The notes under the pieces were generated by a model, which worked only from the letters and a program-made list of their open reading frames with translations, was not told the origin of the DNA and made no database searches. Below are positions 1-12,800 of a DNA stretch of 25,000 nt, in pieces. Each line of letters opens with the position of its first letter. The stretch's first letter is position 1. The DNA lies in assembly GCA_903813345.2 (NCBI GenBank), contig CAIIXF020000241.1:1-25000 (forward strand). The letters run 5' to 3'. This DNA is from Owenia fusiformis. Lineage: Eukaryota > Annelida > Polychaeta > Sabellida > Oweniidae. The translations under genes and the position numbers were made by a program.

Positions 1-276
1 GCTTTAAAGTCAAAATTGTTTTTCAAAAAACCTCTCCCATTGAAATAACACAGAAGGCGAAAAATTATTTTCAAAAATTACTTTAATATTTATCGAAAAA
101 ACTAAACACTCAGTGTACAAAAATTTGGAGGTATTGGAAATAAAGTCAAGTTACGTTTCCATTTATATTATAAGTTATTCTATCGCCGGTTAAGTAAATA
201 AAAATTCAAACGTAAAGAGGCTTTAACACGTAGTTCAATGGGGGAGCTAAGGTTGCCAAACTTATGGACGGGAGTG
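1..276 (+). mobile_element. degenerate Tc1/mariner-like MITE (family A copy)
   Basis: The right part (about 128-276) is close to the element at 16053-16280, ending caaacttatggacgggagtg followed by TA. The left end (around 10-60) only faintly resembles the opposite terminal repeat (cctctcccattgaa). It may begin outside the window. Confidence 0.65.
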
Positions 277-1089
277 TACCTACAATAGAATAATGCATTG
301 TGCACATACGTAGTAGTATAATGTCAGTACGAGCATTGAGAGAAATATATAGCCATTACGTACTGAGAGAGATTAACATGTACCCCAACAAGCAGGTGGT
401 ATCTGATCGAAGAATATTATACCTAAATCAGAGCATATTGCTTTCACATAGCATGCATGGAGATGTGACGTTTTCAGTGAGTATCAGAATGTGAATAGAG
501 AAAGCCTCTCGATCGTCTAGCTACAAGACCCTGTGACCCCCCCCCCCCCTGATGACTACGCACCTACTTGTTCTCGTGGGCGTCACAAGGGTTTGTAGCT
601 AAATAGCATCTCTCGAATAACCAACTGGCAGGCAATTGCAATGTCTGCAGAGTAAAGAGGGTTCGAACGGTGGCGATATTGCTTGCTTGGGAAAAGATTG
701 ATTAGGTTATGGTGTGGTTCATTTGATAATTAGTATATAGTGATATATCCTTGGATTATATCACAAGTTGAAAAATATATAGGTCTATATTTTAGCTATA
801 CAAGTATATTAGGTAATCAATACATTTAGGTATAGATGTTATAATCACACGGGGGTTCAAAGCATTCCAAATGGACCTCGGAAGTTGGGACTATGCCTGA
901 TGATTCAATGCTTTCCAATGGTAACTTACGATTTGATCGCAAGTCATTGTTCGTCAAAAGGGAGACAATGGTTTTCTCAGAATGCAGAAGATTTAAGGTC
1001 TGGAAATCCAAAAATGGCCGTCAATAAAAAGCGGATATAAATCTTTGCCGACTTTTTTACATTCATAATAGGCTACTAGTTTTTACATT
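277..1089. other. 3' flanking DNA, no gene seen
   Basis: Contains an inverted repeat (518-537 with 582-601) around a C tract and otherwise only short chance ORFs. No gene, exon or RNA is supported. Confidence 0.5.
518..601. repeat. inverted repeat flanking a poly-C run
   Basis: Arms tagctacaagaccctgtgac (518-537) and gtcacaagggtttgtagcta (582-601) are about 85% complementary, with a run of about a dozen C between them. Could be a very short hairpin element. Confidence 0.6.
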
Positions 1090-1735
1090 GACATGCGTTT
1101 TTACAATGCAGGACACGTGTGCAAAAGTGATTTTTGCGAGACCATTTTGAAAATAGGCGAGCTTTCGAATCAGGAGTCATCGGTGTGTCTATATTGATGT
1201 TAGACAAAAATATTTTTAAACATGAATTCTACCGACATAGGTTAGTTAGTTAGTAAATGGTCCAAAAGTGTATTTTGCAAGACAAAAATGGTGGCCATAT
1301 TGAAGGTAGGCGAGGTTTGATGATTTAAAAATAATTTAAAACGAGAATCCTATTGACAGAAATTAGCTAGTAAATGGTCTAAAAGTGAATTTTACGAGAC
1401 AAAAACGGCGGCCATTTTTAAAGTAGGCGAGCTTTTGAATCAGTAGTCATAGGGTTCTGTATTAATGAACAAAATTAAACTAAAACGGGAATCCTACCGA
1501 CAGAGGTTAGCCAGTGAATAGTCCATGAGTGAATTTTGCGAGATAAAAAACAATGCGAGCTTTTGTATCAGGGGTAATAGGGATATTTTCTGTATTGATA
1601 TTGAACAAAAGTAATTCAAAACGGGAATCCCACCGACAGAAGTTTTAAAAAGTGTCACTGCTGTTGACGGACGGACGGACGGACAGACGGGCAGATAAGC
1701 GACGAACTGAAGTGCAACAGCTCACCATGTGATCT
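1090..1735 (-). repeat. dispersed repeat array, inverted relative to the one at 24187
   Basis: About four degenerate monomers of 130-160 bp (near 1090-1245, 1246-1376, 1377-1516, 1517-1650), then a (GGAC)n tract at 1668-1690 and ctcaccatgtgatc at 1721. Read on the minus strand these give the same order of motifs as the right-hand array: head palindrome, CGTC tract, then ctgtcggtgggattcccgtt and so on. More diverged than the right-hand copy. Confidence 0.85.
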
Positions 1736-2504
1736 AATAAAAGAACACCATTGACGTAAAGAATAACGTGTCAGAAAACTAATCACAGGTATGCCAATTA
1801 AGATATCTGCGCTACATCCTCTTTCATTTCCCTTTAATATCATTTGACTATGAGCATTCTTCACCAAATGTTTTTCACGATATACGGTATGCCATCAACG
1901 GTGTTTGGCTTCGATGAGGGTTTCTTATTGTTTGATGAACTGTGCATACTTTTGATCAATTGGATGTATCCGATATTTGAATTCTATGACAGGTCTGGGT
2001 CAACGTGGTTACCCTGTGCTCATTAAAAAGCAATCTATAATCTCATGTTGCTATTTTAGGATGATTGGAACATCTTAATGAAAAAGATGAGCAGCGCTTA
2101 ATTGAATGATAAGACAGTAAAAAGGTTTCGCAACACACTGGTCAATTGTCGTGAATTCAAGGGTGGTATATTGGTATCGATTCTTGTAACTCCTTTTCAA
2201 AGAGGATTATACTCTTAATGCCTATGTGAGCAGTAAGAGATTCACCGAAAAATATTTCTAAATGACTCTATTTCGTAACGTGAGGTGGCCGTCCCTAGAT
2301 TATACTTAGATAATTCCAATACCGATACATTTAAGTTACAGCATCCGTTGTACCATGCATGTCTCGTGCAAGCCAGGTGGTGCTCTGAACCATGGACCTC
2401 TATCCCCAGTTGTTGGAGAATATCGATGTTGCATTCTGTCTGGCAATCCTTTTTGCTTGTAACCGATAAATTATTTACGAGTGATCTTTGAATGGTCATA
2501 TAAG
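1736..2504. other. 3' flanking DNA with a doubtful Cys-bearing ORF
   Basis: 2285-2504 on the minus strand is open and encodes NNLSVTSKKDCQTECNID, later LACTRHAWYNGCCNLN. The KDCQTEC ... C-x-R-x-A-W-Y-N-x-C-C-N-L layout loosely recalls PAN/apple domains, but the spacing is long and no splice sites are convincing. The ORF is interrupted upstream by the foldback element. The rest is unassigned. Confidence 0.35.
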
Positions 2505-3022
2505 CACTGTTCCACAACTGGATGACTCTAACTGCAGTTAGCTTCATTCAAGATGGTTGCCGAGATCATTTCGTTTTCGATAAACCTCCGATTTCGGCTA
2601 AAATAAGTTGAATCTGGATTCCAAATGTTTCGCCATGCAAATTAATAAAGCTACGATGGTAAATAACCACAAATAAATGCTCAAACAACCGCGATATTGG
2701 AGAATTTTAAAGAAAACGGCTTCACTTAGAATGACTCTAACTGAAGTTGATGATGACGTCATGATGGCGTTGATCATCAACTTCAGTTAGAGTCATTCTA
2801 AGTGAAGTCGTTTTCTTTAAAATTCTCTAATATTATGGGTGTTAGAGCATTCATTTGTGGTTGAATACAATCATAGTTTTATTAATTTGCATGGCGAAAC
2901 TTTTGGAATCAAGATTCAACTTAGTTTAGCTGAAATCGGAGGTTTATCGAAAACGAAAGAATCTCGGCAACCATCTTGAATGAAGCTAACTGCAGTTAGA
3001 GTCATCCAGTTGTGGAACAGTG
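2505..3022. mobile_element. foldback (palindromic) DNA transposon, 518 bp
   Basis: Arms of about 250 bp (2505-2754 and 2773-3022) are near-perfect reverse complements around an 18-bp loop. The ends read CACTGTTCCACAACTGGATG and its complement, flanked on both sides by ATAAG (2500-2504 and 3023-3027), a 5-bp target duplication. No coding capacity, so non-autonomous. The superfamily is unresolved; CACTG ends with 5-bp duplications are closest to Transib or CMC-type elements. Confidence 0.85.
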
Positions 3023-3401
3023 ATAAGCCTCGTGGTGACTATCACGTGACATTCAAAATTGAGGTGAACATAAATTTAACTTTACAATGGTCAATTATGA
3101 TAAAGAAATGAAATAATCAGGCACATTGTTTTATGATAATTATTTATATTTGTCAAAACTAATTATCTCATATTTCCCCAGGTTTACATTAAATGGCGTT
3201 TTTCTTGAACAAACAGTAATATGATGGAGTTATAATTTGGAGTTGGTATTTCTATATAAAATAAGTAGAATTCTTCCAATCATGACCAAAATAGAATCTA
3301 GATATTGTAGAAATTTCTTGTCAAAAAGTTATTTATCTTATGCTGAAATATTCGTGATCGAGTGAAATAAATCTTGCCATTCAATGATTTACGTGATCTA
3401 A

Positions 3402-3407
3402 TTTATT
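3402..3407 (-). promoter_or_regulatory. candidate polyadenylation signal AATAAA
   Basis: TTTATT on the plus strand reads AATAAA on the gene's strand, about 410 bases past the stop. It is the first canonical hexamer I saw downstream, which would give a 3' UTR of roughly 420-440 bases. In AT-rich DNA this could be chance. Confidence 0.4.
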
Positions 3408-3813
3408 AACTTATTTACATTCGTTCAAGGACTTTTGCAATGAAATGTAAAACAATTTATCATAAGCCGGCGAAAAGTCTTCAAAACTTAATTAATTATA
3501 TGTTTATATTATGTATTATTACATATATCCGTATAAACTCGCATCATCTAATTAAAAGTTATCAGATATGTTTAGATGGTCCCGCAACAGTCACTCCCAA
3601 CAGCACCCACGAGAGAGGAGCGATACGATTACTCCTGAAACGTGTTCATGCATACGTAATGGTTCCCAATAGATTTGAGAAATGATATGAAGTACAATAA
3701 TTCAGAATTCCATGAGACCATTTGCATTACAGATTGGATTTATGTTTCTCTTGTTGACTTAGGAGTACTAACTAGTAGCCTACAGTAATTGTTCATATTG
3801 TAATTGTTCATAT

Positions 3814-3883
3814 CTACGCTGTGACGTATCCATATGTTTTCTGGGCTCGTGTTAAAGTATTTCCATTATCTTCTTGGATTTTA
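3814..3883 (-). CDS. VWDE-like: VWDE-like exon 18: cytoplasmic tail and stop
   Basis: Acceptor attttttgtatttcag is very strong. One incoming base completes Ser, then KIQEDNGNTLTRAQKTYGYV-TA and TAG. The short polar tail has two tyrosines near its end (YGYV), possible phosphorylation sites (inference). An alternative in-phase terminal exon at 3634-3562 has a weaker acceptor and a hydrophobic, less tail-like peptide, so I prefer this one. Confidence 0.8.
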
Positions 3884-6800
3884 CTGAAATACAAAAAATA
3901 AGGTTATTCTTATTCATACGACCTGTTTTAATGTTTTGTTAAGAAAAACCAGGGGGTCAACAAAAGAGATTGTTGCTAAACAGTAATGACAACCCTGCAT
4001 ATACCTTTTCTTATTGTGGCGGGACAGGAGAACTCCTGCTACAATGGCCACGATGAGGCAGATGGCAGTTAGGACAACGATTACGACAATGATGACAATG
4101 TTGGTCCCATGAAGATTGTTGCATTCAGCAGCTGGAAGTATATAAGACGAGTATAAGCATTTTGGCGTTTGTTCCGCCTGAATAATGTCTCGGGATATTT
4201 TATTTGCTTCTTATTTGAGAAAATCGATTTGTATATCATCGTGGTAAGCCACGCCCTTTCCATCGCTACCCTTCTGGAGAGATCTGCGAGTCAACAGAGA
4301 GAGATGCTATGAGTATCAGAATGTGGAAATACTGCATTCTGAGACGTTCACACTAGTTCACAACCCTCGGATTTAGCATCTCGGATTACCAAAGTATGAA
4401 GTTCTAATTGAAAATCAAATAAGCGAGCATACAGATTGAGTGTCATTCAAAACCAATCAAATATAGGGTGGTACTTCTACAAACCGAAAGTGAATATGAA
4501 AAAACTTTACACAATATAGTTATTTCACCCTTGCAGCAAGGGTATATTAATTGTGAAGTTATTCACCAGGGGAATATTACAAGGATGATGAGGGAACGCA
4601 GTGACCGAGGGAAATATCAATATCATCCGAGGGATATTCCTCATATCATCCCGACAGGTGAATAACGACCTTATACCATGGTCAAGAGCATTATTTACCT
4701 AAGGTCCTCTGTGAATGAGAGAAAAAATGTTTGACTCTTAGGAATAGTAGGGTTACATAATTATTCCGCCCTAACGTGCAATGAGAATCTAAGGGAAAGG
4801 AAAAGGAAAATGTTATAAAAATTTGAAAAGTCAAAATCATTTTTAGACCCAAAAACTTGAAAAACTGAACATTTTCGAAAGATTTTGAAAAAAATGAAAG
4901 ATTTATCGATATTATCCCTTATATCCTCCCTCTAATCCTGATATCAACCCTGATATCATCCCTGTCACGAATATGTGATTTATCACTTGCTATTATATAA
5001 CTGATATTGCCGATCTGACAATGGTATAAAGTGTTATACAAGCCAAAAGTCAAGATGTCCCTGGTCGGATATAGATCAATTTGTGATTAAATTAGAAGAC
5101 ATAACACGAGGACCCGAGTGGCAGATAAGTTCAGCAATTTTTGAGTTACAAACTAAAGCAATGATTAGGGGGCATTTCAAAAGATAGATATCAGAAAATT
5201 AACTGTATTTGCACAGTTAGGGAGGGAGGGGGTCATTAGCCTAAAAGTTGCCGTTCCGACATCGTTCCCGGGAATTGTATTAGTGCAAGCTCTGTTCGCC
5301 CAGTGCACTTCTCGTACGATAAATAAAGAAACATGAACACAACAAAGTAAAATTAAACCAAAACGACCGTTCTGAAGCCTGTCTATGCCAATCCAATCCA
5401 AGTGGCGAATATGAAGGTTTTGTCGATGGGGTCTGGTCTAGATCGAATGAGACCATTAACTGCATGTTATATGTTAGATATGTAGTGTGAATTTCGAAAC
5501 AAAAACTATCAATTTCTCAAACACAGTTATGAGGGGGTCATAGATTAACTGTGCAAATGCATTTAGAATCCTACATTGAACTTTTGAGATACCCCTTTAA
5601 TGATAACATGGGTCAAATCATTACGTGTAAATGAGCTTGTATGAATATTTCATTGTAAATTAGGTTTGACGGTTATAACAAATGATCTATAAATCCTTAG
5701 AAATGCAATTAGCGTATGGTATGAACATCACTTTTAATTATTACATTCCTGTTTTAGAAATGAAATATATGTGTTTCATTTCTATGGGTTCATTTTCTTG
5801 ATCTCTTTATATGACACAAAATCAGTTCTGTTTTATTACTTTTGAATTACAGATAAAACAAATCGTAAACAAATGGACGTACAGTCATACACTCCCCTCC
5901 ATAAGTTAGAAGTTCCCACCCAGGGAAAGCCTGTTAAAGACTGTTTGGATCTGGATAATTGTTTTGTTTCTCATATAAAATAATATACCCTAATAATGTA
6001 ACGTAACGTTCGCATCATGATCAATAGGTCCACTTTCCGATTTCCATCAAATGCATCTAATCCATCACCTTGATAACAAAACGATTAGTGGATCCTATAA
6101 CTATGATTTACCACTAAGTCTGGGTATAGATATCGATATCAACATCATTTGTAAAATTTTGACGTCGCATCTGAAAGAGTCACAAAGCTTGGCTCATTTA
6201 AAAAATGGTGGGTTTGAATTTTTCAAGACAGCATATTCTCCAACGTTTGCTAGGACTGCATAATTCATTCTGAATCACTCATTTAAGTTTTACCTACCTG
6301 GATCCAACCAGCATGATTTGATCAGAAACAGTACGAAAGATGCTCATGTGCGCTTTTTGGCTAGAATATTGCAATTGGTCGCTTCACAATTATCTCCAAA
6401 TTGGTATGTCTTTACAATATCAAGAAAGAGCAAGAGGTGTCGTTGAGAATGTGTGGGAAATAAACATGTTTTAGATTGTAGCTTAATTTCTTCCACGAGT
6501 TTAACAATGAATATCGCACTTTTTCGAAAGATTCAAAATGGCCCCCATCTCTATTCTGTAACATTTTTAGAGCAAATTGAAATGCGTTTAAAGAATATGC
6601 CACTGATAGCCTCCGGGCCCCAGGCAAGTGGATCGATCAACATCAATAGAACTTCAATTGCGCTTTTTATAAAAATAGTAGATAGTTGCCCACGGACTTT
6701 TTATGGAAAGTTGATCTCTAGCTGAATATATAAACTCAAAAACAAGTACAGGTAGATCAAACAGAATAACAAAATACGGCAGGAAAAATATACATTTTTA

Positions 6801-9800
6801 AGAGCACAACTAAAAAGCAAATAAGAACAACCCACAACAGAATCCACAGTGATATAAACTATAATCTCGTGCACAGAAATGTTTCAGTCTCATCTCTTTC
6901 CAACAACCGAGGGCTCATATCACACTGAATTACAATTCAATTGTATATCCACAGGGCATTGCATTTATACTACATCATTTCAATACATGTCACAGAGAAC
7001 AAATTAAAAATATGTCTAATATTGTTGACATCTAATGAAAACTAAGATGAAATATGAGCTGCAAAATTAAAATCCATAGCCCCCATCACATCAAACTAGT
7101 TCTCAACCGTTCTTTCCAGTCCTAAAAAGTCGTATGAAACCGGGCCAAATCTGGTTATTGTCGGGATATGTCTAAAAGAATTAGCTACTTCGTTAAAAAA
7201 ACAGTTTTCAATACGTCCAACTCATTCGCAGTTCGACCAGGTCGCATTTTGACTGACTCGTCCCAGGCCACAGTCGAAAAGAGGCATTATTGGTTGGATT
7301 GTGATATGCCTATGTATCATGGAGTGAATTATGGATCTTACTTTTATTTATGATTCTAATTTGAGGTACAGATAAAAAGCCATCAGTTACTAGAACAGAT
7401 TCTTGATTGTGTTTTATGATTGATTGACGTTTATAGCCATTTCGACATCCTAGATCATCGAGAGCTTATTTACCTCCGAAATTACTATGTAATTAACCTT
7501 TGGCGGGACCTTCCTTTTACAAAGGTCATATGGTGTGGATTTCCCACACATGATAACCTATATTAAAGAAATATTCCAACCGAACATTTTTCTTGATATT
7601 TTAAATATGGTTGTTCAGTAAGTAAAGCTACTTTTGCTATAAACAGAAGCACTAAAATTGCACTAATTATTCCAAAAATACCATTGAGATATGTTCACAT
7701 ATTTGGCACTGTTGCATGTGTTAGTGCATACACCTTTATGGTTCCGTCGTAACAATCGTAACGACTAATGGCTGAAGAATAGTCAATATTACTACGATTA
7801 CAGTAACCACTTATGGCTTAACCCACTAATTTATGAGCAACTCATTTGAATTTGAATATAATAGTACCTGGCTATTCCATTCATATTTAAATGAGTTGGT
7901 CATAAAATTGTAGGTTAACCTGGTAGCCGACAGTCGAAAGTTTAATTTCAATTTAGTTACCTTTCGACCTGGTCCAGGAAGTTTGACTGGCTACACTGTC
8001 GCACCTTTCACAATCATCAGCACTATTTAGATCATCATGGACATAGCACCGTGTATCTATAAAGCACGTGTCTCTCTGGAAATAAAAGCAGTCTTTAAAT
8101 GATCGTCCGCATAACGTCACACTTAAAAACGTAAAACGCATAATAACAAAAAATGATATAGGTCCTGCAAATTAAGATGATAAGACCAAGTTAGAAAAGG
8201 GACTACCAACTCTGATGGCTTTCAGTTTTTTTTGTTTTTTTTAACATATTATTTATTTCCTTCATAATCAAAAAAATACACAAAATATCTACTACCAATC
8301 GCCATAGGCATTCTAGGTAGTTTAAATTACAATAGAGGATTAATTACAGTAATCATAGATGGTTAATTGGTAATGTGAGAGGTTGGGAGGGAGGGGGGGG
8401 GGGTTTCACAAGATACAAATAAGAATAACATTAATTTGATGGAAACTTATAACAGGCCTGTACAAATTGCATCACTATATCTATCAGGATTTTCTGAGAA
8501 TCAATAGTGAGTTCATTTTCATAAATTAAGTATTTGACCTGTTCTGTCTTACTAGAAATAAGTTGAGTATCAAACAATAAATTTTGTTCATTAAGTGCAG
8601 TCATCATTTTATTACGTTCAGGGGTATGGCGAGGGCAGGTTAGAATGAAATGCTTTGTGTCTTCAGTAGAGCCACAGAGGCATTTGTTGTCAATTATTCC
8701 AGTAAAATTATGAGTAAAGAAATGATCTTTAAGGGCAAAATCAACTCGAAGCCTATTTAGCAGTTTTTCGTTGGTTCTACTTAAATTTAGTTTTGTAGTT
8801 GGTATGAAGTTTGAAATAGGGATAAATATCTGTTTAATAGAGCTTTTGAATCTAGAAATGGTTTGAATGGCGTTCAGTTAGGACGAAACTCCTTTTTTTG
8901 TGTCGTTATTAGTTTCCAAGAACGCTCATATTTGTTCGAGTTCAAAACAAACCAGGCACTTAAATGTTGAATGGCAAATAAGAACTGAGAATATTGAGTA
9001 TATTGCAGGTCTATATATTATTTGTTTTTGGACTAGCTTTTCCATGTCTCTGGGGTAGATTCCCATCTATAAACAATGTTAACAGGATGCTATAAATCAG
9101 ACTGTAGCAAGTTGACATGATGTAGTAAGCTTCATTCTAATCATCTCTGTTTACGTCTTGGTTTATGTTACTTGCCATACATCAATCCCGACTTCTATTA
9201 TATCGTTTGACAGAATGTATTGTTCGTCAGTTCGTAATTAATGATCTTCCGGCCTGATACACCTTGTTACATGCATATACCAACTCAAATAAATCACCAC
9301 GCGGCAGAGGTTCCACATTCCAGTTTAATCACCAGATTGAGCAACGGGGCAAGGGAATTTTGTATAGGGTCAAAACTAAGCTTGTATTCGCGAATGCAAC
9401 TAACGCCTGTCCCCTGTCGGCTACCGGATTAACCTAACTATTTTATGACCAATTCATTTAAATATGAATGGAATGGCAGGTACTGTTCATATTTAAATGA
9501 GCTGCCCATAAAATAAGGTTAAGTAGGTTAATCCGGTAGCCGACTTGCGTTAGTTGCATTCGCGAATACAAGCTTAGCCATTGATTTGAACAGTGAGATT
9601 AGTCTCGAAGTCCATTAGAGCATCAAATGGTCAACACATCCATCTGTAAAAACGACGCAATCGTCCATCATTAACTACATCATTTACAAGTTCGATGGAT
9701 ATCTAGAGGGAATAATGTAGTTGGAAAATGGAATATGATATAGTGACGGTGTGTAAAGTCAATGTTTATGAAGTTTGTGTACAACGTCATCATTTGTTGC

Positions 9801-12800
9801 GATATTAGTTTATGGAGCAATCATCCCGGGAAACTTGTTGTATTTGGTATGATCCACCTTTTGAACAAAGAGTATGGAGGACAAAACTATTCATTATTTG
9901 TAAGAGGAAGATTAGAATTGATCGATGAAATATACATTTCTACAAGAAATACGTATAAGTACATATTTTCGCCAAACGCCAAACTTCAATCAATCCACTA
10001 TACGTATAACGTATTACAATACGCATAAACATATACAGTATCTCTATATTACAATTAAATACCTTATGAGTACACGCTCCTTCTGCAGAGCAATCCATGC
10101 ACGTCGAGTCGTAGAGAATATATCGGAGTTTCTCTCCGTACGTTTCAGCATCATTACTGATACTAATTAGATAACCACTTGATACTGGCGCTCCGATGTC
10201 TCTCTTCGATTTAGATTTGTCTAGTTTGCAGATAACTTGATCAAAGGCGAGCATAGTCGCTGGTTGTGTGTAGACATTGTGTACAACAGTCATGCCATTG
10301 TGAATCTAAAAAGTACGGATATGCAGTATATTCACGATGTAGATAAGAGCAAAACAAAAATATAAATGTATTATTCTTAAGTCTATATATTATTGTATCT
10401 ATGTGTCGCACCTACTGTTATGTGCTGCAAATTCCAAGGGATATTTCAAATAATTAAATAAATGAATGAATAAATAAGTATAGACCTTGTGAACACATTT
10501 CCTAATTAAGGTCTTGTAGCAATCATTAAACGATCACCAGAAAGTTAGTTCAACACAAAGGTATTTTCGTGTGATCTTATATGATCAACTTAGATATATA
10601 TTATATATATATTCGTATTATGTATACTTGTATAAGGCATGGCGACTTCTTTATTTGCATTTGTTTTACTAGTATCTTGGAAAAAAGAATTAGAAGGTCG
10701 TTTATTTAAATCAGTATTGGGTTTTATTGTACGTTGAACCTAGTAATATCTTCACAATCTCATATCATGAGACATCATGATTTTTATGGAGATACATATA
10801 TTAGGTTGTAAAAACTACATTCATTGTGTCACTTTTTCATCTCCCATATCTCTTATTCTGTCTCTAGGACAGAATTGGATTCACATATATTTCTCAATAA
10901 GTTTGGACTCCGATAACACAAGTCCATAAATAGAGTAAATCGGGTACTAAAACGTTTGCTATTGAAGCAATCTAAGTAATCAATTTTATTCAAAGAACAA
11001 TTCTTTTGTAAATGATTCAATTTTGTAAACGGTGTTGTAAATTATACAGGAATGAGTCTCAATGTCGCACGTTTCCTGTAATCATGAGTTTCTGATCTAC
11101 CTCATACAGCCTCAGTGTCCGGTGTAATGTTGTCCCTGGAGAAATTTTCTCGTCTCTTTTAGGGGCTTGAAACTTGTTAGCAATTCCAATTAAAATGTCA
11201 GGTTACATCAAGAGGTGGAGAAATCCCAGGGTTCAAAGATGACATACGCTTATAATGTAAATCTGTATTGAGATGACATCGTCGCTGATTGGTTTCGCCG
11301 GGAGTCGATCGTTGATTTGTTTAAAACTAGGTCAATTTGAAAACCAAGATGGAGGGTAAACAAATATACGTACTTCCGGGAAAGGACGTGCGCGAAGGAG
11401 GAAATCGTATGTCATCAATTGAATCATGGGGTTTTCCCTCCTCTTGGTTACATCCACACTTTAACATGATATATCTGAACGTCAGGATTACTGTAGATTA
11501 CAGCAGTAGGTTTTGATTAAAAGCACTACAAAATACTCAATTTTGATTGGCTAAGCTTAAGGACTTTAAAATTTGAATTTTTTTTACTGTTTTTAAATGT
11601 CATATTACACCCTAACAAATTAATAAAGTTAACATCTAACTGCAGAATATGAGCATCAAAACATTAGCGGATACACATAGAACAACTGGAAACAATACAT
11701 CTTCTCAAACAATATGGAGAGAATTGACCCAATTTGTGAAAATATCAAACATTCTGTTATTTTGCTGTTCCATTAATCTTCTAATCTTCCTCTTACCCCA
11801 TGTTCTTCTTAAACTGGCCTTATAGACAATAAGACAAAGTGGGTCACTTTGTAAATACTTGGGAATCCAGAGATGAAATGCATGGCATAATAATATTTAC
11901 GTTTATTTTGGTCAATCGTTAGAGCTTGGTATGATTTTGGGACACCTCGTACTTGACTAGTCGTTATAGTTATGTTCTTGTTGATTAAATCAAAGATTTG
12001 ATTCTATTTCATTTCAATTTGAATTCTGAAATTGATTTCAGAAATATAAAGAAAATTCCAAAACAATTTTCATAAACGATAGTCTTCACGCCTGTCTTGT
12101 AGTACTAATAAAACGGAATTCCGATGAGGATCTTCACCTTTGAATTGGAGAGCGCTGATGGTGTATCTCATTTTCTACGACTAGCCATCATATTTCGAAA
12201 CGGACATTTCAAAATTGCATTAAATCATTTATGATATAACGTAAATTGTGATTATCTGGATCTGAAAAATGAAGACGGAATATCGAAGCTTTGAATAATT
12301 CATTGAAATATCGCAAATTAGCCATTCCGATTGGAAAACTGCACTACTCTCCAACAGATACAGAAGCACAGTTCTAAAGCTAGTAGTAAGATTTTTCGAT
12401 ATTGAAATAATATTTGGTATGGCCAAGGTGCAGAAAACAGAGTGCTACTCCACCAGGGCCCAACTGGGCCGAGGTGCGCAATGTTTAGCTTTCTAAGCAC
12501 CTCGGGGGTGAAGTCAATTTATATATCATTTAAAAGCTAATGGTATCAGGTATACAAAATGATGCGTAGGTCATGTCTGTGGGACCAAAACTAGAACACC
12601 CTATGTTTCCGTGACACTCTGGGGGTGCTACCGGAAGTTTTAGGCCCTTTCCAGACTTTTGCCCCTAAGTTTGTTGTGACTCATATAATTTACATTGCAC
12701 ATTTTGGTTGAATTTGAAAAGCTAGAACAAATATTTTTTCTAAAATTTTCTAAGTTGAGCTTTGTCTGCGAAAGAATGTTTTTACATTACATTTCATGAT

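Larger units (their letters stand above)
4132..7960 (-). other. 3.8-kb intron with MITE-like elements
   Basis: The longest intron. It contains the foldback relative at 7803-7931, a terminal-repeat element at 5166-5598, a solitary Tc1-like end at 5890, and a short inverted repeat (4559-4568 with 4660-4669). The exons on either side are both phase 1, so a symmetric EGF-type exon could be hidden here, but I found no Cys-rich frame with splice sites. 5910-7800 shows nothing else. Confidence 0.6.
8076..10062 (-). other. intron with LINE fragment and foldback element
   Basis: A 1,987-bp intron carrying the truncated LINE at 8226-8882 and the palindromic element at 9376-9577. 9580-10060 is unassigned. 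Confidence 0.7.

Noticed and set aside
3562-3634. Alternative last exon in the correct phase with a stop
   Set aside because: Weaker acceptor and an unlikely hydrophobic tail; the exon at 3814-3883 has a strong acceptor and a polar tail. It remains possible as an alternative 3' end.
4559-4669. Short inverted repeat GTTATTCACC/GGTGAATAAC as a separate transposon
   Set aside because: Only 10-bp arms and no target duplication seen; mentioned in the intron entry but not called.
5177-5465. Minus-strand ORFs in the long intron as hidden EGF exons
   Set aside because: No EGF cysteine spacing and no supporting splice sites; they lie inside a candidate MITE.
6412-6725. Overlapping ORFs on both strands
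   Set aside because: No domain, low complexity of evidence, no splice context; ordinary chance ORFs in AT-rich DNA.
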